In this document: positions 23,201 to 28,696 of the stretch, one piece after another | Layout: each line of letters opens with the position of its first letter | How positions within the stretch are numbered: position 1 is the first letter of the stretch | Source of the DNA: a virus | DNA: 40,338 nucleotides | IMG/VR virus record: IMGVR_UViG_3300043409_002307 | Coordinates: 1-40,338 of that record | Direction: 5' to 3' (one strand) | The notes under the pieces: model-generated | The model's database searches: none | What the model saw: the letters and a program-made list of their open reading frames with translations, nothing else | What the model was told of the DNA's origin: nothing | Made by a program: the position numbers and the translations under genes

Positions 23201-23701
23201 GATGAGAACGGGAATCTACTCGATGATATCCACGATCCGCGCGTCACCGAGTGGCTGGTAGAGATACCATGTGCCACCAGTTGGGCAGATCTGCCAGGTG
23301 CGGATGAGATTGAGATTGGCAAGTTCTCAGCTTTGGCACAATTCAACTTTTACATGCAGGTACAACGGTACTATTCGACTCACACAACATCGGCAACGAT
23401 CGAGATGAGAGAGGATGAGATTACCGAGCTAGCCACTGCCATCTATGAGGATATCCAAGCGGATGGTGGTTATATGAGCGCGGCTCTATTAGCAAGGTTT
23501 GACAGCCTAGAGACGTTCCCACGGATGCCATTTGAGCCGATCAGCAAGGATGGGTATAACGATGCTATGGTAGCTATTCGGATGCGGCGGACTATTGACA
23601 ACTTCGATGAAGCACTGGCACTGTACGATCAGGGTCAAACTAATGAGAGCGGTCCTAGTGGTTGCGATAGCGATAAGTGTTTGATACCAGAACCGAAGTA
23701 G
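20225..23701 (+). CDS. nrdJ: Adenosylcobalamin-dependent (class II) ribonucleotide reductase with intein
   Basis: 1158-aa precursor; after removal of a 368-aa intein (residues 264-631) about 790 aa remain, near the size of the Lactobacillus leichmannii RTPR. Active-site parts are intact: YNCSS with Cys90, NPCGEI with Cys775 and Glu777, NFCNL with Cys785, and the C-terminal redox pair Cys1147-x4-Cys1152 (CDSDKC). QPAGSKSLLTG is the conserved substrate loop. The enzyme makes deoxynucleotides from ribonucleotides with vitamin B12, which cyanobacteria make as pseudocobalamin. It starts 20 nt after the previous gene and probably acts with dcd and ThyX. In the same frame the sequence stays open for 55 codons after its TAG (see findings). 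Confidence 0.95.
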   Translation: MKHFKSTPTAAFIFYRSYSRFIDGVRETWQSMALRCVLGLANLGKFTEDEVKLIYSQIDNCTALPSGRYMWCGGTEWSDKQANYPGMYNCSSTVVDNIETFGYLMDLAMTGCGTGAVLELDAIAKLPSIKTKLNIEIVGDIGTKLKSDRQVETLAQEVLGEVWIEVGDSRRGWVDSYMELIRRATCDGLGESIDIKVDLSSVRSAGERLQGFGGSANPFKLPELYSKVSAILNGAINRQLNSIECCKLIDEAACVVVAGNIRRCIAYGERVSAFGGMKPIQNILVGDRVLASDGEYHSVTNTFDQGIQKTIKIQTQLSSLSVTANHRLAVMDKFNEYKWVEAKYLSVGDILVSTPHTKGIDIITTDEAWLIGTYIADGHTDIENKAKRSGGGGETIFAMSTTSLDTVGAKIAKCLFDKGYTPTIRSKGNSSSLSVYRKDLAEYFRQFKAPWGTPTIPDVVWHGSPQVRGAFLAGLWDGDGDDRAVLNSTKPDFLAEVQKLYLSLGIAVNLNIRKDKVVKGNTYEGCHNLTVVGQQSKLALKALVAPFLVRIDYVPSAMNRSNLRLPKFFSTKHMHGKAGHNWDGFVADGIADASLIPCPIVSISEGEAVHTYDIEVADVHEFIVNGLLSHNSAGIRQFSANDTFALTAKDNLWQQRDDGKWGIDPDRDALRMANHTRVFHTKPTLTECIDSVRKQYYSGEGAIQWAGEAVARANADLLDTPEKKHNFLHLYNLDKLNAKVYLSNMMGLCEDIENIGSSSNFELNHRMARYGLNPCGEIQMTDNFCNLAEVHLNTIDPFDFDAQVSAFKAASLNVVALLHHQFEVPRYQKSRELDPIVGVSFTGLFDFFVQLFGVEWLHWWQAGRPANWGHPVDIDDNCRMLPLLECDFIRVHHFDSTSDLFLAIEEEYLCSWKTIVFDTVTEYCERHGLKVPNRATTCQPAGSKSLLTGASPGWHPPKASRYIRRMTFGKDEPIALAAIDMGYNVIPSQSDKDENGNLLDDIHDPRVTEWLVEIPCATSWADLPGADEIEIGKFSALAQFNFYMQVQRYYSTHTTSATIEMREDEITELATAIYEDIQADGGYMSAALLARFDSLETFPRMPFEPISKDGYNDAMVAIRMRRTIDNFDEALALYDQGQTNESGPSGCDSDKCLIPEPK
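21014..22117 (+). mobile_element. Intein with LAGLIDADG homing endonuclease in nrdJ
   Basis: The intein starts at Cys264 (CIAYGERVSAFGG), right after AGNIRR of the host protein, and ends VNGLLSHN, followed by Ser632 (SAGIRQFSAND). Splicing would restore GNIRRSAGI, the RNR reading expected. Block B has TANH; the endonuclease core has two LAGLIDADG motifs, LIGTYIADGH and FLAGLWDGDGD; blocks F and G are VHTYDIEVADVHEFIVNGLLSHN. All splicing residues (Cys1, TxxH, His-Asn, Ser+1) are present, so it is probably active. It targets the conserved active-site stretch of RNR, a common site for inteins. Confidence 0.95.
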
Positions 23702-23858
23702 ACAAGAGAAAGCCGATCTAATGATTGGAATGACGAAATTATTTCTTTTGCAACAGCTTGTGAGAGACTCGGTGTTACAAGCTGTTATATGTCTGGGATA
23801 GAAATCCGAGAAGCTTATCATTTATTACCATCTTTTGTAAAAATAATCCCTCGTTCTT

Positions 23859-24554
23859 ATGGCAGTTAAACTAATTATTGACCCACTATTTAAAGTCTCG
23901 ATCGATCCAAATTCTAGACAGCAAGATCCCTCGATGAGTATTTGGAACGCGATGCACCGATGCGTGTCTCCAAGGACTGAGCTAGTCACTACATTTAAGC
24001 ACGGATTCGATCCGGTACGATCGGTTATTGATAACGCACTTAAATTTGGGCACTGGGACGTATTGCACCACGCAAGCATCAAGCTAAATTTCGATGGCTT
24101 CCCGCACTCTACAGCGATGCAGTTCCGCACACATCGCCAGATGTCGGTACTTGTCCAATCACTGAGGTATTCAGATGAGCAGTTCTCAGCCTGTGCCGAT
24201 GGGGATGTCGATCCGATGGATATCTTCTATTTCCGCCCGATCGCAGACAAGCGTAAAGAAGTTCTTAATTATGGACGGGCGCGGCGGAGTTGCCGGGACT
24301 ATGCCAACGCGATCGAGAATGGCGAGGATAAGGAAACCGCACGGGATAATCTATTGTGTAACTACCGCCAAGGATTCACGATGTCGGGTACTTTCTGCCA
24401 ATGGATGCACGTTCTCGATCGCAGATTGCTAGCAGATACCCAACTAGAGTCGCGGACTGCGGCGACGATGGCTCTAGACCAATTGCGGGGGTACTCTGGA
24501 TTCTTTGAGTGGTATGCGAGTTCTAGGGCTGGAAAGAATTTATTGTCACCATAA
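23859..24554 (+). CDS. thyX: Flavin-dependent thymidylate synthase
   Basis: 231 aa. The ThyX signature is RTHRQMSVLVQSLRYS (residues 90-105), with the RHRxxS and SxR positions kept. The N-terminal half contains the region FGHWDVLHHASIKLNFDG that lines the FAD and substrate pocket. It makes dTMP from dUMP with methylene-tetrahydrofolate, FAD and NADPH, the last step of the route from dCTP through dcd. A gap of 157 nt separates it from nrdJ; its TAA lies inside the palindromic terminator at 24549. Confidence 0.95.
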   Translation: MAVKLIIDPLFKVSIDPNSRQQDPSMSIWNAMHRCVSPRTELVTTFKHGFDPVRSVIDNALKFGHWDVLHHASIKLNFDGFPHSTAMQFRTHRQMSVLVQSLRYSDEQFSACADGDVDPMDIFYFRPIADKRKEVLNYGRARRSCRDYANAIENGEDKETARDNLLCNYRQGFTMSGTFCQWMHVLDRRLLADTQLESRTAATMALDQLRGYSGFFEWYASSRAGKNLLSP

Positions 24555-24596
24555 CCACAAAGCCGATCCAATGTTGGATCGGCTTTGTGGTTATGG
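24549..24596. terminator. Bidirectional terminator holding both genes' stop codons
   Basis: A 48-nt palindrome with two perfect 23-nt arms around TG. The TAA of thyX and the TAA of the minus-strand gene at 24591 both lie in the arms, each in the sequence CCATAA. TCTTTTTC follows on the plus strand. Confidence 0.9.
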
Positions 24597-24875
24597 TCTT
24601 TTTCGTAAATCAGCATACTGCATTAAGTGAGTGCCAGAATCTAAGCTTAAACCAATCTTTTTAGCATCGGCTAAACTAATACACCATCCGCCGCGATCGT
24701 AATGGCATGATGCACCTCTATTTTCAAAAAATACTTGTAAGTAATTACTCCATGAATCACCAATAACGATAACTCGATCGCAGTAGACATCGACCATAAA
24801 TTTTTTAGTTGATTTAGATTGTCCGTTATCATTGTAAGCTGCGATTGTTTTCTGTAGTTCTTTTAGGATAGTCAT
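24591..24875 (-). CDS. Hypothetical protein
   Basis: 94 aa, ATG at 24875. Amphipathic N-terminal helix (ILKELQKTIAAYND), then strands with VDVYCDRVIVIGDSW and a C-terminal helix in LADAKKIGLSLDSG. It looks like a small alpha/beta protein with no signature motif. It is a single minus-strand gene between the thyX operon and the Bro-N gene and shares the terminator at 24549 with thyX. No function can be given. Confidence 0.55.
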   Translation of the reverse strand: MTILKELQKTIAAYNDNGQSKSTKKFMVDVYCDRVIVIGDSWSNYLQVFFENRGASCHYDRGGWCISLADAKKIGLSLDSGTHLMQYADLRKRP

Positions 24876-24920
24876 CGGGTTTCTATCTGCTGTTTGATAT
24901 CTCTATTTTCGCAAGCTTTT

Positions 24921-24968
24921 AGGGTATCGACTGTGACTTAAATCACTAGGTGAAAAGAATATTTTAGG
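24921..24968 (+). repeat. 48-bp direct repeat, copy 1 (with CRP-like operator site 3)
   Basis: 45 of 48 bases match the copy at 25875-25922. It includes AGGGTATCGAC, TGTGACTTAAATCACT (24932-24947) and AAAGAATATTTTAGG. It lies upstream of the Bro-N gene at 25074, and the second copy lies upstream of the gene at 26001, so both genes are probably under the same control. The AATATTTT stretch ~20 nt from the dyad centre could be a -10 region. Confidence 0.75.
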
Positions 24969-24995
24969 GACGATATAGACGATATAGACGATCTA
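24969..24995 (+). repeat. Three 9-bp tandem repeats at a promoter
   Basis: GACGATATA occurs twice, followed by GACGATCTA. The last unit overlaps ATAGACGATCTAT, itself a small inverted repeat, and covers the -35 position of the promoter with -10 at 25007. The same ATAGACGATCTAT lies at the same distance from the -10 box before the gene at 39869, so it may be an operator. Confidence 0.6.
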
Positions 24996-25003
24996 TTATT
25001 GGC

Positions 25004-25073
25004 TGATATAATAGAAAGAGCGGGAATCTAAAACATTCCCGCTCTTTCAACATTCACTAGTATAAGTAGCAAG
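25004..25073 (+). promoter_or_regulatory. Promoter and hairpin leader, type B (copy 1)
   Basis: An extended -10 TGATATAAT (25004-25012) is followed by AGAAAG, a 14-bp stem GAAAGAGCGGGAAT/ATTCCCGCTCTTTC (25014-25027 with 25035-25048), then TCAACATTCACTAGT and AAGTAGCAAGATG, up to the start codon. The leader of the gene at 39869 has the same order of parts and nearly identical last 30 nt, but a different stem sequence. The kept pairing with changed bases points to selection on an RNA hairpin. Confidence 0.75.
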
Positions 25074-25814
25074 ATGTCTAATATCATTCTATTTCAATTT
25101 GAATCCAATGAGATCCGATTTGTGGGCACTGCCGAAAATCCTGAGTGGATTGCGGCTGATATCTGCAAAGTATTGGGAATTGCGAATGTGTCGGACGCAC
25201 TAGAGTCCCTAGATTCGGATGAAAAGGGTATCGCTAATACCGATGATGGCTCCCTGACTGGATCTCGGATGCTCACTGTAACCGAATCAGGACTTTATCG
25301 ACTCATATTTAAGTCTCGCAAACCCGCAGCCAAACGGATGAAGAAATGGGTGTTTTCCGTGGTACTACCTAGCATCCGCAAAACTGGTAGTTATTCGATC
25401 ACGCCTGAACCTATCCCACAATTACCATCTCGCGAATTAGCGCTAGAGACTGCTGTAGCGATTGATCGCATTCAAGATATACTGAGCAAGTCCAACCCTC
25501 GACTCGCTCAGATTCTAATTGATTGTGCGATGAATGACATTGTTGATTTTAATCGATCGCTACTATCATCCAATGAATTCCCAGAAGACAAGTGGTATGG
25601 ATTAGTTCAGATCGCGTCAAAGATGGGCATCAAAACTAATCTATCTACTCGCGTTAAGCTAGGGCAATCGATCGGCAAGCGCGTTAAAGAGCTGAACCTA
25701 GAGCGAGTACGTGAAGAGCGGCTGTGTAATAATCAGTATGAAGAAATCTGGTGCTATCGAGATAACGATGTAGTTCGGAATGCTATTCAAGAATGGGCTG
25801 ATTCCCAAAGTTAA
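25074..25814 (+). CDS. Bro-N phage antirepressor-like regulator (copy 1)
   Basis: 246 aa. The N-terminal ~105 residues are a Bro-N domain: RFVGTAENPEWIAADICKVLGI, then TESGLYRLIFKSRKPAAKRMKKWVFSVVLPSIRKTG, a fold used by phage and baculovirus regulators to bind DNA. The C-terminal ~130 residues contain NPRLAQILIDCAMND and KWYGLVQIASKMGIKTNLSTR and end in a Trp/Tyr-rich part (EIWCYRDNDVVRNAIQEW). The gene at 31054-31794 codes for a paralog of the same length. It is headed by the 48-bp repeat, tandem repeats and a type B leader, so it is heavily regulated. Confidence 0.85.
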   Translation: MSNIILFQFESNEIRFVGTAENPEWIAADICKVLGIANVSDALESLDSDEKGIANTDDGSLTGSRMLTVTESGLYRLIFKSRKPAAKRMKKWVFSVVLPSIRKTGSYSITPEPIPQLPSRELALETAVAIDRIQDILSKSNPRLAQILIDCAMNDIVDFNRSLLSSNEFPEDKWYGLVQIASKMGIKTNLSTRVKLGQSIGKRVKELNLERVREERLCNNQYEEIWCYRDNDVVRNAIQEWADSQS

Positions 25815-25874
25815 GCATTACACTGGATATTGTTAATACATTCGATGTATTAACTACATTAAAGCCGAGTGAGA

Positions 25875-25922
25875 AGGGTATCGACTGTGAGCTAAATCAC
25901 TAGGTGGAAAGAATATTTTAGG
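25875..25922 (+). repeat. 48-bp direct repeat, copy 2 (with CRP-like operator site 4)
   Basis: It matches the copy at 24921-24968 in 45 of 48 bases. The operator-like core is TGTGAGCTAAATCACT (25886-25901). It lies about 80 nt before the gene at 26001. Confidence 0.75.
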
Positions 25923-25924
25923 CA

Positions 25925-25997
25925 CACAAAAGCCGCTCGCGATCGATAAGACCAGAGCGGCTTTGTGCTATTGTAGGGATACCAACCAACACAATAG
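25925..25997 (+). promoter_or_regulatory. Two-hairpin 5' leader before the 26001 gene
   Basis: Hairpin 1 pairs AAAGCCGCTC with GAGCGGCTTT (about 25929-25938 with 25955-25964), extended by CACA/TGTG with one bulge. Hairpin 2 pairs CTATTGT (25968-25974) with ACAATAG (25991-25997) and ends 3 nt before the ATG at 26001, so it would cover the ribosome-binding area. No Shine-Dalgarno sequence is seen. Hairpin leaders also head the four DinD/Bro-N genes. Confidence 0.55.
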
Positions 25998-26000
25998 AAT

Positions 26001-26636
26001 ATGAGCTTAACACCAAAAGCAGTAATCGCGCAAGTATTTATCGGTAACTTGAGTATCGAAGGGTTGATGAGAGAGGATGACGGTACGTTTGGTATCGCAA
26101 TACCTCAGTTAGTGTCACACAATCTAGTCGGTCAAAATAACTCTAATCGTGATGTCAAAACATACATGGGAGAGGGTTCTAAGTTAGTCAAATGGCGTAC
26201 TACATTAAACCCCAGGGCTGTTAACGTAATACTACTTTCTGACTTTGAGCGTCTGCTATTTGAACTTGCATTGAACGGAAATAAACCAGCCCAGACAATG
26301 GCGCGGGATCTAGCTGGTTTGGCACTCACCCAACTATTCTCGGATGCGTTCGGGATCGAGTTTGAGAAAAAAGAGCGACAAGCGTGGTTAATTGACCGCC
26401 AATCACATCGCGAGGACTTTCACCCTAAGTTCACTGCATGGCTGAAACAGGATGGTTGTGAGGGCAAGTATTACGCGATCGAGGTGAATAACTTTAAGCG
26501 GGCATTGGGACTACCGATCGCACCAGTCGATAAATATGATTCCAAGCAATTGAGAATATTGGATGTTGCTTTCATTAAGTATGACGTGTTGAGAACTACG
26601 GGAATGAAACACAGTGAGGTGATGTCATTGGTCTAA
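26001..26636 (+). CDS. Cyanobacterial-type regulator-like hypothetical protein
   Basis: 211 aa. LSIEGLMREDDGTFGIAIPQL at the N-terminus and ILLSDFERLLFELALNGNKPAQTMARDLAGLALTQLFSDAFGIEF resemble a group of cyanobacterial hypothetical proteins related to KilA/Bro-like regulators; I recall the pattern but cannot name a family. The C-terminal half is charged. Its control region copies that of the Bro-N gene before it (48-bp repeat and hairpin leader), which supports a regulatory role in the same circuit. A 207-nt gap with an operator-like site and a promoter follows. Confidence 0.6.
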   Translation: MSLTPKAVIAQVFIGNLSIEGLMREDDGTFGIAIPQLVSHNLVGQNNSNRDVKTYMGEGSKLVKWRTTLNPRAVNVILLSDFERLLFELALNGNKPAQTMARDLAGLALTQLFSDAFGIEFEKKERQAWLIDRQSHREDFHPKFTAWLKQDGCEGKYYAIEVNNFKRALGLPIAPVDKYDSKQLRILDVAFIKYDVLRTTGMKHSEVMSLV

Positions 26637-26727
26637 GTGTTGATGCTGTCAGTGCGATCGCGTAAGTAATTGCACCGACAGTGGATGTACGTAGGTGGAT
26701 GTACGGATAAGGTTTTTTTGTTCTGGG

Positions 26728-26743
26728 TGTGACGGAAATCACA
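26728..26743 (+). promoter_or_regulatory. CRP-like operator (site 5), perfect dyad
   Basis: TGTGACGGAAATCACA is a perfect TGTGA-N6-TCACA dyad, about 50 nt upstream of the -10 at 26795. The same gap (26637-26843) also holds an inverted repeat CTGTCaGTGC/GCACcGACAG near 26648-26682 and two direct copies of GTGGATGTACG near 26681-26705. Confidence 0.6.
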
Positions 26744-26791
26744 GACACGTTCAGCCTCAAAAATGCCTAGACTTTTTTTACCTTCAAAATC

Positions 26792-26800
26792 TGATACAAT
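26792..26800 (+). promoter_or_regulatory. Extended -10 promoter of the morphogenesis genes
   Basis: TGATACAAT (TG-N-TACAAT), 43 nt before the ATG at 26844. It resembles the TGATATAAT promoters at 8945 and 25004. A T-run fills the -35 area. It probably drives 26844-28696. Confidence 0.55.
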
Positions 26801-26843
26801 TACATTGACGCAATATTAATCAGGTTGCATCTACTAATGGTTT

Positions 26844-27509
26844 ATGAGTAGCTATACAGACAAAAATTACGGGGGGCAAACTCAGTGGACTACTCCCACT
26901 TATGCAAATAGTCAAACATTTGGCTCGAATTATGATCACGATCGCCTTAATAAAAGAGCGTCTGATAGTCAAGCTAGGGCGGCGGCATCGGCAGAAGAAT
27001 CGAGAAATGCACAAGTAGTAAGAGATTATAAATCAGGCGAAAACTCGCTAAGTTTGGCAGGGAGAAGAGATGATCAAAATGCCAAGTCAGAAGAGAGATC
27101 CCGCAGACTAATCGAAAGCATTGATCGCAGTAAAGTAGATGTTGATAATAAATTTAGATCGAGAGAATCAGCACTCGATCGCAATAAGTCATCCGATGAA
27201 TTTAGCCAATCTCGATATCAATTAAAGCACAATCAAGCCCAGGATCGGGCTAATTTAGAGTACAGCACCGCCCAAGGACTAGCTAAGGATAAACAGAGCC
27301 AAGATGCTGAATTAGCGCGTTTAAGAGCGTCTGGGGGTATTGCTAGCGCATTAGCTGACAAAACCAACGCGGCAAATACAATGCTAGCCAATATATCGCA
27401 AGCGACTGAACTAGCGGGGCAATCGAGCGCAATTGAACGCGCTCGATTAGCAGCTAATGCGCAAGTTAAAGCCGCTTTATTCACGCCTAGACAATATTCG
27501 GGGTATTAA
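26844..27509 (+). CDS. Coiled-coil protein, candidate internal virion or ejection protein
   Basis: 221 aa, rich in Ser, Ala, Arg, Asp and Gln, with long helical stretches (QARAAASAEESRNAQVV, SEERSRRLIESIDRSKVD) and few hydrophobics. No enzyme motif. It resembles the next gene and the C-terminal half of the 36274 gene in composition, such as repeated QA/NQ/DNQ-type segments. Such helical, polar, low-complexity proteins in head regions are often core or DNA-ejection proteins, or scaffolds. The role is inferred only. First gene after the promoter at 26792. Confidence 0.6.
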   Translation: MSSYTDKNYGGQTQWTTPTYANSQTFGSNYDHDRLNKRASDSQARAAASAEESRNAQVVRDYKSGENSLSLAGRRDDQNAKSEERSRRLIESIDRSKVDVDNKFRSRESALDRNKSSDEFSQSRYQLKHNQAQDRANLEYSTAQGLAKDKQSQDAELARLRASGGIASALADKTNAANTMLANISQATELAGQSSAIERARLAANAQVKAALFTPRQYSGY

Positions 27510-27512
27510 AAC

Positions 27513-28121
27513 ATGAGTTTTAGCTGGGGACGCAGTGCTGGTGAGTCTGATAATGACTACAATACTCGATATCAAAACCAAAGATCTAAGGTTCAGCAAG
27601 ATGAATCAAATCAGCAATCCGAAATAGATAGACAACAAAGAGATATTGCTAATATTAACAATGAAACTATTAGTTTGGCAAATCAGAAAGCGTTGGATGC
27701 TCTCAATAAGCAAAAAGCAGATCGAGCGGCTGGCATTACATCTGTCGCCGACAAAACTAGAGAATTAAATGATCTCACTGCACAATATAACGCGCAAAAA
27801 TCATTAGATAGAGTCAACAGGGATATCGCAAATCAAAAAAATGGGATTGTTTCGGCTAAAGACGCTGAGTCTGAGATGTCTGATTATCAACAATATGAGC
27901 AAAAACAAGCCCTAGATATTGCCAATCAAGACAAAGCATGGGCAAATGCAAGTAGATATAGACAGTCAGATGCTGAACAGTCAAACATTGCCCAAAAGGA
28001 TCGATTAGTTGCTGGATTAGATAATCAAAAAGTATTGCAACAAAATACGATCAATCAAGCAAATAAACTCCGTCGCGATGACAATCAAAGGGCGATTGAT
28101 GGATTTAAAATGAAGTTTTAG
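27513..28121 (+). CDS. Gln/Asn-rich coiled-coil protein, candidate internal virion protein
   Basis: 202 aa, highly Gln-, Asn-, Asp- and Lys-rich throughout, with a strong heptad pattern (KVQQDESNQQSEIDRQQRDI, LNDLTAQYNAQKSLDRVNRDI). Probably one long helical rod. It starts 3 nt after the previous stop and shares its composition, so they may be a diverged pair or partners. No catalytic motif. It precedes the small terminase gene by 11 nt, so is part of a head/packaging operon. Confidence 0.6.
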   Translation: MSFSWGRSAGESDNDYNTRYQNQRSKVQQDESNQQSEIDRQQRDIANINNETISLANQKALDALNKQKADRAAGITSVADKTRELNDLTAQYNAQKSLDRVNRDIANQKNGIVSAKDAESEMSDYQQYEQKQALDIANQDKAWANASRYRQSDAEQSNIAQKDRLVAGLDNQKVLQQNTINQANKLRRDDNQRAIDGFKMKF

Positions 28122-28132
28122 TAATAGTTAAT

Positions 28133-28696
28133 ATGTCAAGAATTGCCAAAGGAACTACTTTAGTTGGGACTCAATTACATGACTGGAGTGAAGACGATCG
28201 CAACGATGCGATTGAGTTCGCTCTGCATCCAGCCAATGGTGTGACAGCCGTCACACTTTACCTTAATAGCAAAGGCGTAAAAGCATCGATAACGGCTGTA
28301 CATAAGTGGCTCAATAGTATTAGAGAGGAGTCTAGAAAAGTTGCCGCCATTAGAAAAGTATTTGATGATTATAAAGGTGTAACGCCAAATGAAATTAATG
28401 CTTATGTTGCGGCTTTAATGGTGGAAACAATTGTAAAACTTAACGAAAAGATCGAGCAAGACGGCTTAGATTCAAGGATAATTCAATCACTTACATCTCT
28501 TGCTAAAGAAGCTAGATCGTCAGCCGTTGCCATGAATACGCCCCAATCTACCGCATCCATGAAAGAATTAGAGTTAGGACATGCACTAAGTTTTACCCAA
28601 CGGTTAGAGGGCGTTTTCGATGGGGACGATGTGATTCTAGAACGGGTGCGATCGGCTTGCAAGGGAATTATGATTGAGATCGAAGGACAGTATTAA
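28133..28696 (+). CDS. Terminase small subunit (DUF3486-like)
   Basis: 187 aa. Residues about 15-65 hold a helix-turn-helix-like region (AIEFALHPANGVTAVTLYLNSKGVKASITAVHKWL), as in Mu gp27-like small terminases (DUF3486), followed by helices for oligomer formation (VAALMVETIVKLNEKIEQDGLD, SLTSLAKEARSSAVAM). It should recognise phage DNA and start packaging with the large subunit at 32050. Unusually, two minus-strand genes lie between the two subunits. Its stop overlaps the stop of the minus-strand gene at 28693 by 4 nt. A perfect TGTGA-N6-TCACA dyad sits inside the frame at 28240. Confidence 0.65.
   Translation: MSRIAKGTTLVGTQLHDWSEDDRNDAIEFALHPANGVTAVTLYLNSKGVKASITAVHKWLNSIREESRKVAAIRKVFDDYKGVTPNEINAYVAALMVETIVKLNEKIEQDGLDSRIIQSLTSLAKEARSSAVAMNTPQSTASMKELELGHALSFTQRLEGVFDGDDVILERVRSACKGIMIEIEGQY

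Noticed and set aside
23723-23803. 26-codon ATG frame between nrdJ and thyX
   Set aside because: Shorter and less protein-like than the open frame in the nrdJ reading frame; no start signal.
24969-24995. CRISPR-like tandem repeats
   Set aside because: The units are adjacent 9-mers with no spacers and no cas genes are present.
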